Source of the DNA: Magnetovibrio sp.
GTDB taxonomy: Bacteria; Pseudomonadota; Alphaproteobacteria; Rhodospirillales; Casp-alpha2
Length of the DNA stretch: 64,000 nucleotides
Direction of reading: 5' to 3'
Assembly (NCBI GenBank): GCA_002690705.1
Contig: NZFO01000010.1
Span: forward strand, 107,747 to 171,746
Of this stretch, positions 41,223 through 49,517 are shown piece after piece. A model generated the notes under the pieces. That model was given only the letters and a program-made list of their open reading frames with translations, made no database searches and was not told the origin of the DNA. Position numbers and translations under genes: made by a program. Within the stretch, counting starts at the first letter, position 1. Every line of letters begins with the position of its first letter.

Positions 41223-41834
41223 TCAATCCACTTTTTCAAAAATCACGATAAGATTATTGGCCGGTAGGTTTATTTTTGTCTTAAATACCAGACTCTTATC
41301 TTTGGCTAATTCTCTCACTGCACCCAAATCCCGCACCCCCCATCTTGGATCTTGCCGTTTAAGGTTGCGATCAAAATCGACATTACTTTGTGCAATATGT
41401 GTCCCTTCGATTTTAAACGGTCCGTATAATATTAAAAGGCCACCCAACGAGAGAGTTTTTTCAGCACCTTTAAACAACCCAATGGAAGCCTCCCACGGCG
41501 CAATATGCACCATATTAGCGCAATAGATGATCTGCACATTGTTAACTGGCCAACAACTCTCCGTCGTATCTAATTCTATTGGAGAATGTACGTTTTCAAG
41601 GGTGTCAGTCCATGCCGTTATGGATTGAAGGTGAAGAGGGTCGGGGTCGCTTGGTTGCCAATGTAGATGTCGAAAAACTGATGCAAATCTCGCCATGTGC
41701 TGGCCTGATCCGGAAGCAATTTCAAGAACCAATCCAGTTTTTGGTAAAATGTCCCGAAGAACCGTTTCAATGGCTTTAGCGTTACGTCGAGTTGCCGGGA
41801 AATCCAAACGCATATCATCGTGCATGTTTAACAA
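41223..41834 (-). CDS. DUF938 family predicted SAM-dependent methyltransferase
   Basis: 203 residues. The N-terminal PATRRNAKAIETVL and the methyltransferase motif VLEIASGSGQHMARF (about 36-50), plus ANMVHIAPWEA and YGPFKIEG, are characteristic of DUF938. The SAM-binding fold is clear; the methyl acceptor is unknown. An internal ATG three or six codons in could also serve as start. Single gene, divergent from the TerB-like gene. Confidence 0.85.
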   Translation of the reverse strand: MLNMHDDMRLDFPATRRNAKAIETVLRDILPKTGLVLEIASGSGQHMARFASVFRHLHWQPSDPDPLHLQSITAWTDTLENVHSPIELDTTESCWPVNNVQIIYCANMVHIAPWEASIGLFKGAEKTLSLGGLLILYGPFKIEGTHIAQSNVDFDRNLKRQDPRWGVRDLGAVRELAKDKSLVFKTKINLPANNLIVIFEKVD

Positions 41835-41927
41835 CTAAGACATGACGCCATATGGTGCAAGCGTCAGTAAATTAATCCGGTGTTCGGAGGCTTGCTGCGC
41901 CTCCTATGCCGTGATACCAACACACTC

Positions 41928-42389
41928 ATGTTGGATCAAATCAAATCTCGATTGTTTTCACCGGCAGACGGTAAGCCAGAGAAAGATCAAATACCCGTGG
42001 CTGCAGCCACATTGTTGATTGAATCGGCCGTTTTGGATGGTGATTTTGACGCAAATGAGCGGGTAATTATTTCAAGGCTTTTAGCAGAGAGATTTTCATT
42101 GTCTGCGGTCGAGGTCGCTGCGCTTATCGAAGAAGGTGAGCGTGCCGCGGAAAATGCGGTGGAGCTGTACGGGATCACTCGCATTCTGAAGGAGGGCCTA
42201 GATTATGATCAACGGCTGAAAATCATGGAGATACTATGGCAAGTGGTTTACGCTGATGGAAGGGTTCATGATTATGAGGCTAATTTGGCTAGGCGGGTTG
42301 CAGGACTTTTGCACGTGCCTGACCGCGAGAGCGCCTTCGCACGGAGGCGTGCATTAGAACAACTGGACATTACGGGCGGAGAGTCGTAA
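41928..42389 (+). CDS. TerB-like tellurite-resistance family protein
   Basis: An acidic, all-helical protein (153 residues from the ATG at 41928; a GTG at 41880 would add 16). Seen: PVAAATLLIESAVLDGDFDANERVIISRLL and a second half YDQRLKIMEILWQVVYADGRVHDYEANLARRVAGLLHV, the repeated acidic helical pattern of the TerB family, with aspartates (DGDFDANE, DGRVHDYE) that may bind metal. Role in this organism unknown; no other ter genes are nearby. A ferredoxin gene follows after about 96 bp. Confidence 0.82.
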   Translation: MLDQIKSRLFSPADGKPEKDQIPVAAATLLIESAVLDGDFDANERVIISRLLAERFSLSAVEVAALIEEGERAAENAVELYGITRILKEGLDYDQRLKIMEILWQVVYADGRVHDYEANLARRVAGLLHVPDRESAFARRRALEQLDITGGES

Positions 42390-42485
42390 ACCAATTTGAA
42401 GAGTTTATGCCTACGGAATAAGAATCCAAAGCGTGATCTTTAATCAAAGCATCAAGGCTATGGCAGAGAAAAACCGGAGAATACG

Positions 42486-42824
42486 ATGACATATATCGTC
42501 ACGGAAAACTGCATCAAATGCAAATTCCAGGATTGCGTGGAGGTGTGCCCTGTTGATTGCTTTTACGAGGGAGAAAATTTTCTTGTGATCCACCCTGACG
42601 AATGTATCGACTGTGGCGTTTGCGAACCTGAATGTCCGGCTGAGGCAATCTTGCCTGATACCGAGCCTGGCATTGAGCAATGGCTTGATATTAACACGAA
42701 ATTTTCCGCAGTCTGGCCGAATATCACTCGTAAGGGTGAAGAGCCGTCAGACGCTGAAGAATGGAGAGATAAGTCGGGAAAATTAGAAATGCTGAGCGAA
42801 AATCCAGGAAAAGGTGACGGATGA
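42486..42824 (+). CDS. fdxA: 7Fe ferredoxin FdxA
   Basis: A 112-residue [3Fe-4S][4Fe-4S] ferredoxin. Ligand cysteines are visible at 9, 17, 21, 40, 43, 46 and 50, with additional cysteines at 12 and 25, in the Azotobacter ferredoxin I pattern; the C-terminal [17 protein letters not shown] tail is also typical. Low-potential electron carrier in the cytoplasm. GGAG precedes the ATG. In alphaproteobacteria fdxA is commonly followed by carD, as here. Confidence 0.95.
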   Translation: MTYIVTENCIKCKFQDCVEVCPVDCFYEGENFLVIHPDECIDCGVCEPECPAEAILPDTEPGIEQWLDINTKFSAVWPNITRKGEEPSDAEEWRDKSGKLEMLSENPGKGDG

Positions 42825-43021
42825 GTTATCTGTGTAAGTTAGACGTATATCTAGAAGTTACCGGGGTGCTTTTTTTAGCCAAAAATCTGTGGTAACACCC
42901 AATAGTAGAAAATATGTTTTGGATTCGTGCAGCCAACTTCTGTGTTTCTGATCGTTAGTTCTATTTTTATCAGGCTGAACATCTATCGGTAAGGTACGTT
43001 TTTAGCGGAGACGATCAAGAT

Positions 43022-43519
43022 ATGCCAAAGGCTACAACATATAAAACCGGTGATTTTGTGGTTTATCCCACTCACGGCGTGGGTACTGTGATCGGAGTAG
43101 AAGAGCAGGAAATTGCTGGGCTTACGCTTGATCTTGTTGTAATTACTTTTGATCGGGACAGGATGACTTTGCGAGTGCCGGTTGAAAAAGCGCCAGCGTC
43201 GGGCTTACGTAAGTTATCATCCAAAAAAATTATGGAAGATGCAATGCAAACCCTGAGGGGTCGGGCAAGGGTCAAGCGGACAATGTGGAGCCGCCGTGCT
43301 CAGGAGTATGAGGCTAAAATTAATTCGGGAGATCCTATCTCAATCGCCGAAGTAGTCCGCGACCTTCATCGCAATGTTGGACAGCCAGATCAATCATTCT
43401 CTGAGCGTCAGATTTATGAAGCCGCCCGTGATCGGTTAGCTGCTGAGCTGGCGGCTGTCGATAAAACCGATGTAGAGGCGGCAACTGAGAAGTTGGAGAC
43501 GGTCCTGACCACGTCGTAA
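43022..43519 (+). CDS. carD: CarD/CdnL family RNA polymerase-binding transcription regulator
   Basis: Binds the RNA polymerase beta subunit and stabilises open complexes, notably at rRNA promoters. 165 residues: N-terminal interaction domain GDFVVYPTHGVGTVIGVE and LRVPVEKAPASGLRKLSS, then a helical DNA-contacting C-terminal domain with WSRRAQEYEAKINSGDPISIAEVVRDL. GGAG nine bases before the ATG. Convergent with the M48 protease gene. Confidence 0.94.
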   Translation: MPKATTYKTGDFVVYPTHGVGTVIGVEEQEIAGLTLDLVVITFDRDRMTLRVPVEKAPASGLRKLSSKKIMEDAMQTLRGRARVKRTMWSRRAQEYEAKINSGDPISIAEVVRDLHRNVGQPDQSFSERQIYEAARDRLAAELAAVDKTDVEAATEKLETVLTTS

Positions 43520-43551
43520 TTTTCATTCCAGCATAAATGCTTAGCGGCCCT

Positions 43552-45042
43552 CTATTCAACTACCATTTTCACGGAGTGTCCGCGTATTAGCTTTTGGCCA
43601 ATGCTCAAACTATTTAATAGCCTAAACCATTCACGCTTAAACCGCTCTAGCGGCAAACGCCGAGCTAGCTTAGCGATGCTGTCACCAGTTTGCACCTTTT
43701 GAACCTTTAATCTTAGTGGTCTTATTGCCCCAGCTTCCGCCGGTGACAAGCGCCGTAAACTATAAGTAGTACGTCGGAGTGCCAAATTCAGTCGATGCGC
43801 CTCTGACGGGGTTAAGATAAATGCCATGCGGAAAATATGCTTACTGCTGGCCCGTGCGACAACTAAGCGAACATCTCTTGCATTGCTGCCTTTGCCGACT
43901 TTTGCTATTCCCATCGCTGCTTCCATACCGTTTATGTTGAGTTTTTCTGTAGTTGTAATGCCAAGTCTACGCCCCCAAACAGAATGTATATAATGAGCTA
44001 AATTATCTATTTTTTTGGCTTCTTTTTGGTTGGTGACGTCAAAAACGATTCTCGATTTTTTTGGTCCAAAGGCAACTACCTGTCTTGGCGAATTAAAAAG
44101 AATGAATTTTGGCGGCACGGTGAAAGCAATGCGAAGTTCCGGGTGAAGAAATTCCCGGCCTTTTCGGATCCCTTGCGTGGGATCGTCGCCGAAAACCATG
44201 CCATCGATGCGCTTCAAATATTCGTTGCGCCGAACGATTGGATTTTTTAAATTTTTTATTTTTGACACTTCAATAGCTTGTGATATGCGGTCTTTTGTTC
44301 TTGGATGAGTTGACATGATATTGTGACTGACGCCGTCTTTCCCTTGCTCACGTGCGGCCAGCTCGGAATGGAGCTTGAGTTTCCAGAAAAAGCTCGTCAT
44401 AGCATTCGGGTCATAGCCGGCCCGGATAAGATAGCGCACACTAAGCATATCGGCTTCAAGCTCTTGGCTCTGTGAGTATTGCTGAAGCGCAACTTGAGCG
44501 CCCGTCGAAACTATGCGGCCCAGTCCGTTTGGCATGCCAAAAACGCTGCCAAGGATACCCAACCCTGTAAGCCCTATCTGTGTTGCCATTGTGGTCGAGT
44601 AGCGTTGTGCTGCGTGACGCGCGGTCACGTGACCAATTTCGTGAGCTAATACACTGGCCATTTCCGCCTCGTTCTCTGCCAAAGCCAATAACCCACGAGT
44701 GATATAGACATAACCGCCCGGCAATGCGAAAGCATTTACTTGAGGATCGTTTAACACAGTGAAATGCCATGGCACATTAGGCATTTCAGAAACAGATGCC
44801 AGCTTGGTGCCGATCTTACGAACGTAGGCGTCAAGCGGTATGGCTTTGTAAGCTCCGCCAAGTTCTCTCACTATCTTTGGGTGCTCTTCAGCACCCACTC
44901 GAGCCTCATCCTCGGGCGACATGAATGCCGTAAAGCTCTGACTGCCAGTGGCGGGATTGGTTGAACAGCCGCCCAGAAAACTCAGAGCGGCAAGGGTCAG
45001 AACCAGAAAAGCGTAGGAGGGGATGAAAAGGTATAATTTCAT
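43552..45042 (-). CDS. M48 family metalloprotease, lipoprotein, with LysM-like C terminus
   Basis: A 496-residue predicted lipoprotein (lipobox LGGC, Cys26) with the M48 zinc motif HEIGH at 134-138 and the third ligand region QSQELEADMLSVRYL around 192-206. This is the BepA/LoiP-like group involved in outer-membrane protein quality control. The C-terminal segment VQTGDSIAKLARRLPLERF resembles a LysM-type repeat that could bind peptidoglycan. Substrate unknown. Single gene, convergent with carD and divergent from the first DMT transporter. Confidence 0.9.
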   Translation of the reverse strand: MKLYLFIPSYAFLVLTLAALSFLGGCSTNPATGSQSFTAFMSPEDEARVGAEEHPKIVRELGGAYKAIPLDAYVRKIGTKLASVSEMPNVPWHFTVLNDPQVNAFALPGGYVYITRGLLALAENEAEMASVLAHEIGHVTARHAAQRYSTTMATQIGLTGLGILGSVFGMPNGLGRIVSTGAQVALQQYSQSQELEADMLSVRYLIRAGYDPNAMTSFFWKLKLHSELAAREQGKDGVSHNIMSTHPRTKDRISQAIEVSKIKNLKNPIVRRNEYLKRIDGMVFGDDPTQGIRKGREFLHPELRIAFTVPPKFILFNSPRQVVAFGPKKSRIVFDVTNQKEAKKIDNLAHYIHSVWGRRLGITTTEKLNINGMEAAMGIAKVGKGSNARDVRLVVARASSKHIFRMAFILTPSEAHRLNLALRRTTYSLRRLSPAEAGAIRPLRLKVQKVQTGDSIAKLARRLPLERFKREWFRLLNSLSIGQKLIRGHSVKMVVE

Positions 45043-45128
45043 GTCTCAATATTATGAGGGTATCTTGGGCTTCCGGCAAGCTGGGGGGACGTGCTGGTGA
45101 TCTATGAGAATTAGACTATGATAGGACC

Positions 45129-46085
45129 ATGTCAAATATGGATGACCGAAGCGACGAGTATGTTGAGTCTCGGCCTTGGCAAGGGCTTTCGCCCAATTTA
45201 CGTGGAATGCTTTTAATGGGTATTTTCGCATGCATGGTCGCATTGTTGCACACCATAGTGCGAGCTTTGAGCTCTGATATCCATCCTATGCAAATTGCAT
45301 TTTTTCGAACTATTGTGCCATTATTCGTTTTGGTACCATTGTTAGTGCGTCAAGGGCAGCAGACTAAAAAAGCTTGGTGGCGGACTACTAGGCCGGGTCT
45401 GCAGTTCGTTCGCGGTATCCTTGGAGCAGCCGCGATGGTTACATGGTTTTATACTCTCTCTGAAATTCCAGTTGGAGATGCAACAGCATTAAGTTTTTCC
45501 GTTGTAATTTTTGCGTCTGTTGGCGCTGTTTTTTTTCTGGGTGAGCGCATGGGTCTGCGGAGATGGGTTGCGATTGCCGTGGGAATAGCAGGAACACTTA
45601 TCATTCTTCGCCCCGGACTTCAGGTTATTAGTTGGGGCTCGTTTATTGCCCTGATTTCGTCAGTATTTTGGGCGGCGACGCTGCTAGTAGTTAAAGTATT
45701 AGCGCGAACGGAATCGAGTCCAACTATTGTGTTCTACTCATCACTATATTTTACATTGTTCGCAGCTGTGCCGGCTGTTTATTTTTGGGTTTGGCCAACG
45801 GTTGAGCAGTTTCTACTATTGGTGACTACAGGGCTTTTGGCTTTGGTAGGGCATTTGGCGATGGCACGTGCAATGAAGGAGGCGGAGACGACCGCCATAA
45901 TGCCTATAGACTTTACTCGTTTACTCTGGGCCGCTGCGGCAGGATATCTATGGTTTGGTGAATTTCCGGATCTATGGACCTGGATTGGAGGCGCTGTTGT
46001 CTTCGGTGCTACTATCTATATTACTTTCCGTGAAAGCCGTGCACAGGGCTCAGTCACTGCTGCTGGACCAGGCTTATCACGTTAA
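45129..46085 (+). CDS. DMT-superfamily (EamA) transporter, copy 1
   Basis: 318 residues with about ten hydrophobic helices arranged as two EamA repeats. Repeat signatures include IAFFRTIVPLFVLVPLL, FVRGILGAAAMVTWFYTLSEIPVGDATAL, ILRPG in the first half and AMKEAETTAIMPIDFTRLLWAAAAGYLWFGE in the second. Substrate unknown (metabolite or amino-acid exporters are common). It aligns along its length with the oppositely oriented DMT gene at 46077-46979, and the two overlap tail to tail by nine bases. Confidence 0.9.
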   Translation: MSNMDDRSDEYVESRPWQGLSPNLRGMLLMGIFACMVALLHTIVRALSSDIHPMQIAFFRTIVPLFVLVPLLVRQGQQTKKAWWRTTRPGLQFVRGILGAAAMVTWFYTLSEIPVGDATALSFSVVIFASVGAVFFLGERMGLRRWVAIAVGIAGTLIILRPGLQVISWGSFIALISSVFWAATLLVVKVLARTESSPTIVFYSSLYFTLFAAVPAVYFWVWPTVEQFLLLVTTGLLALVGHLAMARAMKEAETTAIMPIDFTRLLWAAAAGYLWFGEFPDLWTWIGGAVVFGATIYITFRESRAQGSVTAAGPGLSR

Positions 46086-46979
46086 GCGAGGTCCGTCGGC
46101 CTTTGAAATTTTCGGGGACTTTCGTAGGTATGCCTCTCGTTTAGATATGTAGAAAGTGGATGAAAAAATTATAGCCGCTCCAGCCCATATCCATCCATCG
46201 GCGACTTCTCCGAATATCACGAACCCAAATAGAGCGGCAAAGGGTAAGCGCAGAAAATCGAAAGGTAAGATAGCTGAGGCATCGGCACAACTGAATGCTC
46301 TCACAAATGTGACGTGCCCCACTACTGCAGACGGGCCCAGTAAAAATAGCCACAACCATAAATGGGTTGGTGGCCATTGCCAGTTTTGCAAAGCGAGGGC
46401 TAACGACACTGGTGTAATAAAAATGCCAACGAAGAAGACAACCTTAATTGGATTTTCAGTTCGTGATAGGCTTTTTACGACTAGCATTGTACATGCCATA
46501 AAACCCGCAAATATGAGAGCTAGCCAATGACCAAGTTCAAGATCTATAAAGCCTGGCCTTAAGATAACCATCGCCCCTATGAAACCAGTAAATGTCGCAG
46601 CCCATCTTCGACCTCTTACTGTTTCTCCGAGAAATAAAGCAGCACCAACTGTCGCAAAAATAGGAGCTAAAAAGCTCAATGCAGTTACATCAGCAAGTGG
46701 TATCATGGACCAAGCGTAGAAGGATGAAACCATGGCACCGCAGGTAAAAATGGCTCGGACTGCGTGGAGCTTTAACCGAGATGTACTTAGGGCTTTTAAG
46801 CCGTGTTTAAAAAGCCAAGGCATCAGTATTGCTTGTGCAAAAATCATACGAAAAAATAGCACCATCATTGGATCCATCTCGAGAGTCAGGTGCCGAATTA
46901 GTGCGGCTAAGACTGTCAGGCTTGCGCAAGATAGCGCCATCCAGAGGGCACCTTCAACCGGCCTCGAGAGCTGGGTCAT
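46077..46979 (-). CDS. DMT-superfamily (EamA) transporter, copy 2
   Basis: 300 residues, ten predicted helices, with EamA features matching copy 1 at the same positions: VLFFRMIFAQAILMPWLF, YAWSMIPLADVTALSFLAPIFATVG, ILRPG and DASAILPFDFLRLPFAALFGFVIFGE. Its ATG overlaps the stop of the M81 peptidase gene by four bases, so it belongs to the iclR-M81-DMT operon and may move the substrate or product of the hydrolytic island across the inner membrane. Direction and substrate are not visible. Confidence 0.9.
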   Translation of the reverse strand: MTQLSRPVEGALWMALSCASLTVLAALIRHLTLEMDPMMVLFFRMIFAQAILMPWLFKHGLKALSTSRLKLHAVRAIFTCGAMVSSFYAWSMIPLADVTALSFLAPIFATVGAALFLGETVRGRRWAATFTGFIGAMVILRPGFIDLELGHWLALIFAGFMACTMLVVKSLSRTENPIKVVFFVGIFITPVSLALALQNWQWPPTHLWLWLFLLGPSAVVGHVTFVRAFSCADASAILPFDFLRLPFAALFGFVIFGEVADGWIWAGAAIIFSSTFYISKREAYLRKSPKISKADGPRLT

Positions 46980-48460
46980 GGGATATCCAGAGGATAAATT
47001 GGGCGTCGCAGGTTCTCGTATGGTAATTTGGTGAGATCTTTAGTGGCTAATCCACCAGAATCGCAAATTAAAATGTGGCTCGCAATTGGGGCGTAGGCAG
47101 CACGAAAGTGATGAAGTGATTTTACGGCCAAAACTTTTTTTTCCCTCGGGTCGATCCCGGTATGATAAAATGTCTCTAGCTCTGTGCATTGAAGTCTTCG
47201 AGAGGCGACGACAATATCGATGCCGTCTACGCGCAGCACAGCCGTTGGCCCAAGTTGCTGGGTGGTTCCGCCCCAACGAGGACCCCGCGCTAAGTAACTA
47301 CCATCAGTATGGCTTACAATTCTTCCGGTGACTCTCAGCGGCGGGCCGTACTTGGGGTCAGTCTTGCCGCCAATCTCCAGAGTTACTCTCGCGTTAATGC
47401 GTTCTTTTTGTAATTGAGAGGCGGCCTTTGGGTCAAATATTGTCGCGAACGCCGCATTATCCAAGTTGGACTGGAGCATGCTTGCAAGTAAAAAAGTGGA
47501 GTCACCATACGCGCCGGATCCGGGGTTATCGGAGCAGTCTGCAATTACTATAGGTCCATTGCTCGGTCCAAGTTCTTTTAGGCGTGCCATGGTCGCATCA
47601 ACGGAGAGATACACATTCGAGTCGAAGTGCCGCGTTTCCCAAGCAAAGTCCATGAATGTCTCGGCAATAGCCTGATATCGCTCATTTCGACCATTTCCGC
47701 ACACGACAACACTGGGTCCGGCTTGGTCAAGGTCAGCTGGACAAAATCCAGCCTGAACACTGATTAATAGAACGTTGGGGTCGGCAGCTTCTTGTTGATC
47801 TGCCTGCGAGAGGATCTCTGTCATGGGAGTTTTGCTTGTTGTTCTTCCGCTATCAAGCCCCGTTAGCATCGCGCGACGCGCAATATGAGAAATAGGCTTT
47901 ATTTTACCCACCATTGCGCGATCTAAAATAGCTGCTGCGCGTTTGACGGTGTCGATTTGATCTACATGTGGATAGGTTCGGTAGGCAGAGATAATATTCG
48001 CATGCTGTGCCATTTTATCTGTAACATTGGCGTGTAAATCTAAGGTAATTGCCACAGGTATATCTGGCCCGATTATGCGACGAAGTTCCTCAAGGAACAC
48101 GCCCTCTGCATCATCATGGTCATCAGTAGCCATTGCACCATGCAGATTAAACAATACGCCGTCTAGGGTGCCCCCTTCCTCTGCAGTTCTGAGCACATGC
48201 CCAACACAAGAATTCCATGCATCGCGCGTAACCCGACCGGACGGCGTCGCCCAAGCTACGACTGAGCGAACGAGTTCCCAATTATAAAATTCGGCAACTT
48301 CCTCTACGCCATTAGGCTCAATTACGGTTCCTTTGACTGCATTAGGGATTTCGTCCCCATAGGCTAAAAGGTAGTCCGAGAATTCAACTATCGTTGTAGA
48401 TAGGCGGCTAAACGTGTTCGTCTCGTGCCCAAATAGGCCTGTAAGCACTCGCGAAGGCAT
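46976..48460 (-). CDS. M81 family metallopeptidase (MlrC-like), copy 1
   Basis: 494 residues. M81 signatures: GHETNTFS (11-18), FNLHGAM (104-110), LDLHANVTDKM (140-150), AYRTYPHVDQID (159-170), and in the C-terminal half DCSDNPGSGAYGDST. These include the probable zinc ligands (Asp141, His143, His165) by comparison with microcystinase C, which hydrolyses linearised microcystin and small peptides. Cytoplasmic (no signal). Lies between iclR (24 bp) and DMT copy 2 (4-bp overlap). The function as a peptidase/amidohydrolase is secure at family level; the substrate is not. Confidence 0.9.
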   Translation of the reverse strand: MPSRVLTGLFGHETNTFSRLSTTIVEFSDYLLAYGDEIPNAVKGTVIEPNGVEEVAEFYNWELVRSVVAWATPSGRVTRDAWNSCVGHVLRTAEEGGTLDGVLFNLHGAMATDDHDDAEGVFLEELRRIIGPDIPVAITLDLHANVTDKMAQHANIISAYRTYPHVDQIDTVKRAAAILDRAMVGKIKPISHIARRAMLTGLDSGRTTSKTPMTEILSQADQQEAADPNVLLISVQAGFCPADLDQAGPSVVVCGNGRNERYQAIAETFMDFAWETRHFDSNVYLSVDATMARLKELGPSNGPIVIADCSDNPGSGAYGDSTFLLASMLQSNLDNAAFATIFDPKAASQLQKERINARVTLEIGGKTDPKYGPPLRVTGRIVSHTDGSYLARGPRWGGTTQQLGPTAVLRVDGIDIVVASRRLQCTELETFYHTGIDPREKKVLAVKSLHHFRAAYAPIASHILICDSGGLATKDLTKLPYENLRRPIYPLDIP

Positions 48461-48484
48461 GGTGGAGTTCCTATTTTAAAACTC

Positions 48485-49261
48485 TTAAGTCGTTCGGTAG
48501 AGCGTTCGAGATAGTGATCGCGCCGTATCTAAAACTAGAGGTGCCAAGTTGCTCTCGACATCTGACAAGTTCCAATTTGGCTGGAAGACTGGAATTTGGA
48601 CGGCAGCGAAAGCGACGCCCGTGCTATCTAAAATTGGTGCCGCAACGCTAATCTCATCCGACGATATTTGACCTTTACCTATACCATAGCCTTTCGAGTG
48701 TGCGTCTGCAATCCGACGCATGATAGCACTACGATTGATGATTGTATCTTCAGTAAAGCGTGTAATTTCGGATGCGCCCACGATAGCCTTGATTTCGTCG
48801 GATCTGCGAAACGCTATAATACAGATGCCCTCGGCTAGGCAAAGAGCGGGGGCTCGACGACCGGATAAAGTCATCATAAAGCTCGCAGTTTGGTTGGGAA
48901 TGCAGAGTGTATATATGATATCTGTTCCCTCCAACACACACAAATTTACACTGGTATTGTATCTTTTTCCTGCCTCGATAAGCCGAGGCCTCGCAATTTC
49001 TGCGAGACGGTCCTGATGGGAGTAAGTAAATGCCAAATCCATTAATCTGATAGATGGACTATAACGCCGCGTTCGTTCATCTCGGTTGAGATAACCTAAG
49101 CGGTGAAGAGTGGTGGTAAACCTCTGTGCCGTGCTTTTGTCAAACCCTGTTGCGTGGGCAATATCGGTTATGCCCAAGTTCTCGCGCTGATTGCGAAAGA
49201 CTTCGAGTACCCGAAGGCCCTTTTCAAGTGATGCAACAAATAAAGTATCCTGTTGGCCCAT
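48485..49261 (-). CDS. IclR family transcriptional regulator
   Basis: 258 residues: N-terminal winged helix-turn-helix (LGITDIAHATGFDKSTAQRF, then LHRLGYLNRDERTRRYSPS) and a C-terminal IclR effector-binding domain (VNLCVLEGTDIIY, LCLAEGICIIAF, AHSKGYGIGKGQ, SVAAPILDSTGVAFAAVQIP). GGAGG six bases before the ATG. It diverges from the substrate-binding protein gene across a 256-bp region with inverted repeats, so it probably controls both the leftward iclR-M81-DMT operon and the rightward importer operon. Ligand unknown, presumably a pathway intermediate. Confidence 0.92.
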   Translation of the reverse strand: MGQQDTLFVASLEKGLRVLEVFRNQRENLGITDIAHATGFDKSTAQRFTTTLHRLGYLNRDERTRRYSPSIRLMDLAFTYSHQDRLAEIARPRLIEAGKRYNTSVNLCVLEGTDIIYTLCIPNQTASFMMTLSGRRAPALCLAEGICIIAFRRSDEIKAIVGASEITRFTEDTIINRSAIMRRIADAHSKGYGIGKGQISSDEISVAAPILDSTGVAFAAVQIPVFQPNWNLSDVESNLAPLVLDTARSLSRTLYRTT

Positions 49262-49517
49262 CAGTAGCCTCCATTGGCAAATAAATTTCCAGAACCTTAT
49301 AATATCATAAATTAATATAAAAAACTATAGTGTAACACAATTGTAAATTGTCGGTTGCCTGCATGGTCGGGGTAGGTAAACTTTTTGTGAAATGTTTATC
49401 ACTTAATCAATACGGAATGATAATCATGTGTCGGGATTAAGAGCCGGCAGGTAAAATGAGGAAATCACTGAGGCGTCTAAATAACATCAAGAAAACATTT
49501 TTGGAGGAGTAAAATTT
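49262..49517. promoter_or_regulatory. divergent control region between iclR and the ABC importer operon
   Basis: AT-rich 256 bp between diverging starts. Visible: a palindrome-like ACAATTgtAAATTGT stretch around 49340-49354, an inverted repeat TTATCA (49396-49401) / TGATAA (49418-49423), and a perfect 11-bp palindrome ATGATAATCAT (49417-49427). These are reasonable operator candidates for the IclR protein. A strong Shine-Dalgarno GGAGGAG (49503-49509) sits eight bases before the substrate-binding protein ATG. Confidence 0.5.
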
